Assembly (NCBI GenBank): GCA_047626155.1
Contig: JBLHRR010000153.1
Location: 1-14,320 of the forward strand
Direction: 5' to 3'
DNA length: 14,320 bases
DNA from: CALGLS01 sp047626155
GTDB taxonomy: Bacteria > Bacteroidota > Bacteroidia > Chitinophagales > Saprospiraceae
Below the pieces are notes generated by a model. That model saw only the letters and a list, made by a program, of their open reading frames with translations, searched no databases and was not told the DNA's origin. A program made the position numbers and the translations under genes. Shown piece after piece: positions 14,190-14,320 of the stretch (position 1 is its first letter; each line of letters opens with the position of its first letter).

Positions 14190-14310
14190 GAATGCGATCT
14201 TTATCGCAAATAAAAGTCACACAGAGAACACAGAGCCAACGCGTTTTTTCCGCGATAGCTCTGTGGCCTCTGTGCTCTCCGTGTGAGCAATCTGCATATT
14301 CATTGCTTTA
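14190..14310. repeat. Intergenic palindromic repeat, same family as 6300-6339
   Basis: After the methyltransferase stop there is a compound palindrome: CACAGAGC (14229-14236) pairs with GCTCTGTG (14258-14265), and CGCG (14240-14243) with CGCG (14251-14254), around a T-rich loop. Outer bases CACACAGAGA on the left and CTCTCCGTGTG on the right continue the symmetry, with an extra CTCTGTG unit on the right. AATGCGAT (14191-14198) and TGCATATT (14293-14300) may mark the ends. The core AGAGCyAACGCGTTT...CGATAGCTCTGT is shared with 6307-6335. No ORF is seen to the end of the window. Confidence 0.65.
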
Positions 14311-14320
14311 ATGTAAACCA

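Overview
The window looks like chromosomal DNA of a Bacteroidota member, possibly of the Saprospiria (Saprospiraceae/Lewinella-like) type. The reasons are: AT-rich intergenic DNA; starts with no Shine-Dalgarno sequence; -7 boxes of the Bacteroidota form TAnnTTTG; a bacillithiol deacetylase (BshB1); a large FG-GAP/ASPIC lipoprotein; and signal peptides ending in the Bacteroidota-style (A/S)-Q. The class-level placement is inference from gene content, not a phylogeny.

Layout. (1) 1-537 is the 3' part of a probable metallophosphoesterase. (2) 541-701 is a fold-back repeat element with about 33-bp inverted ends. (3) 713-1297 is ubiX (flavin prenyltransferase). (4) 1389-2450 is the pyruvate dehydrogenase E1 alpha gene, ending in a strong terminator. 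(5) 2451-3022 has no recognised gene and holds two terminators, a short open segment and a promoter-like box. (6) 3023-3721 is a membrane-anchored TPR protein, then a terminator, then ribH (lumazine synthase) at 3823-4338. (7) 4343-4487 is a second, decayed repeat element. (8) 4515-5366 is a metallo-beta-lactamase-fold hydrolase, and 5589-6242 a stand-alone tRNA-synthetase B3/B4-domain protein. (9) 6404-9790 (minus) is a 1128-residue FG-GAP/VCBS lipoprotein with a central ASPIC/UnbV domain. (10) 9791-10041 is a divergent intergenic region with two perfect tandem 19-bp palindromic repeats overlapping a promoter-like sequence. (11) 10042-10761 is bshB1 with a strong terminator. (12) 11132-12016 is an unknown secreted protein, followed at 12098-12418 by a truncated paralogue. 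(13) 12572-14134 is a MidA-like methyltransferase fused to TPRs. (14) 14190-14320 is an intergenic palindromic repeat that shares its core with 6300-6339.

Most genes are unrelated housekeeping genes, each apparently its own transcription unit and separated by terminators or repeats. One loose biochemical link is that RibH feeds riboflavin/FMN synthesis and UbiX prenylates FMN. I see no CRISPR array, transposase, phage gene, toxin-antitoxin pair, defence cassette or RNA gene. I found no clear new multi-gene system. The items most worth checking are the operator-like tandem repeats at 9806-9849, the tandem paralogue pair at 11132-12418, the double-propeller lipoprotein, the methyltransferase-TPR fusion and the dispersed repeat families.
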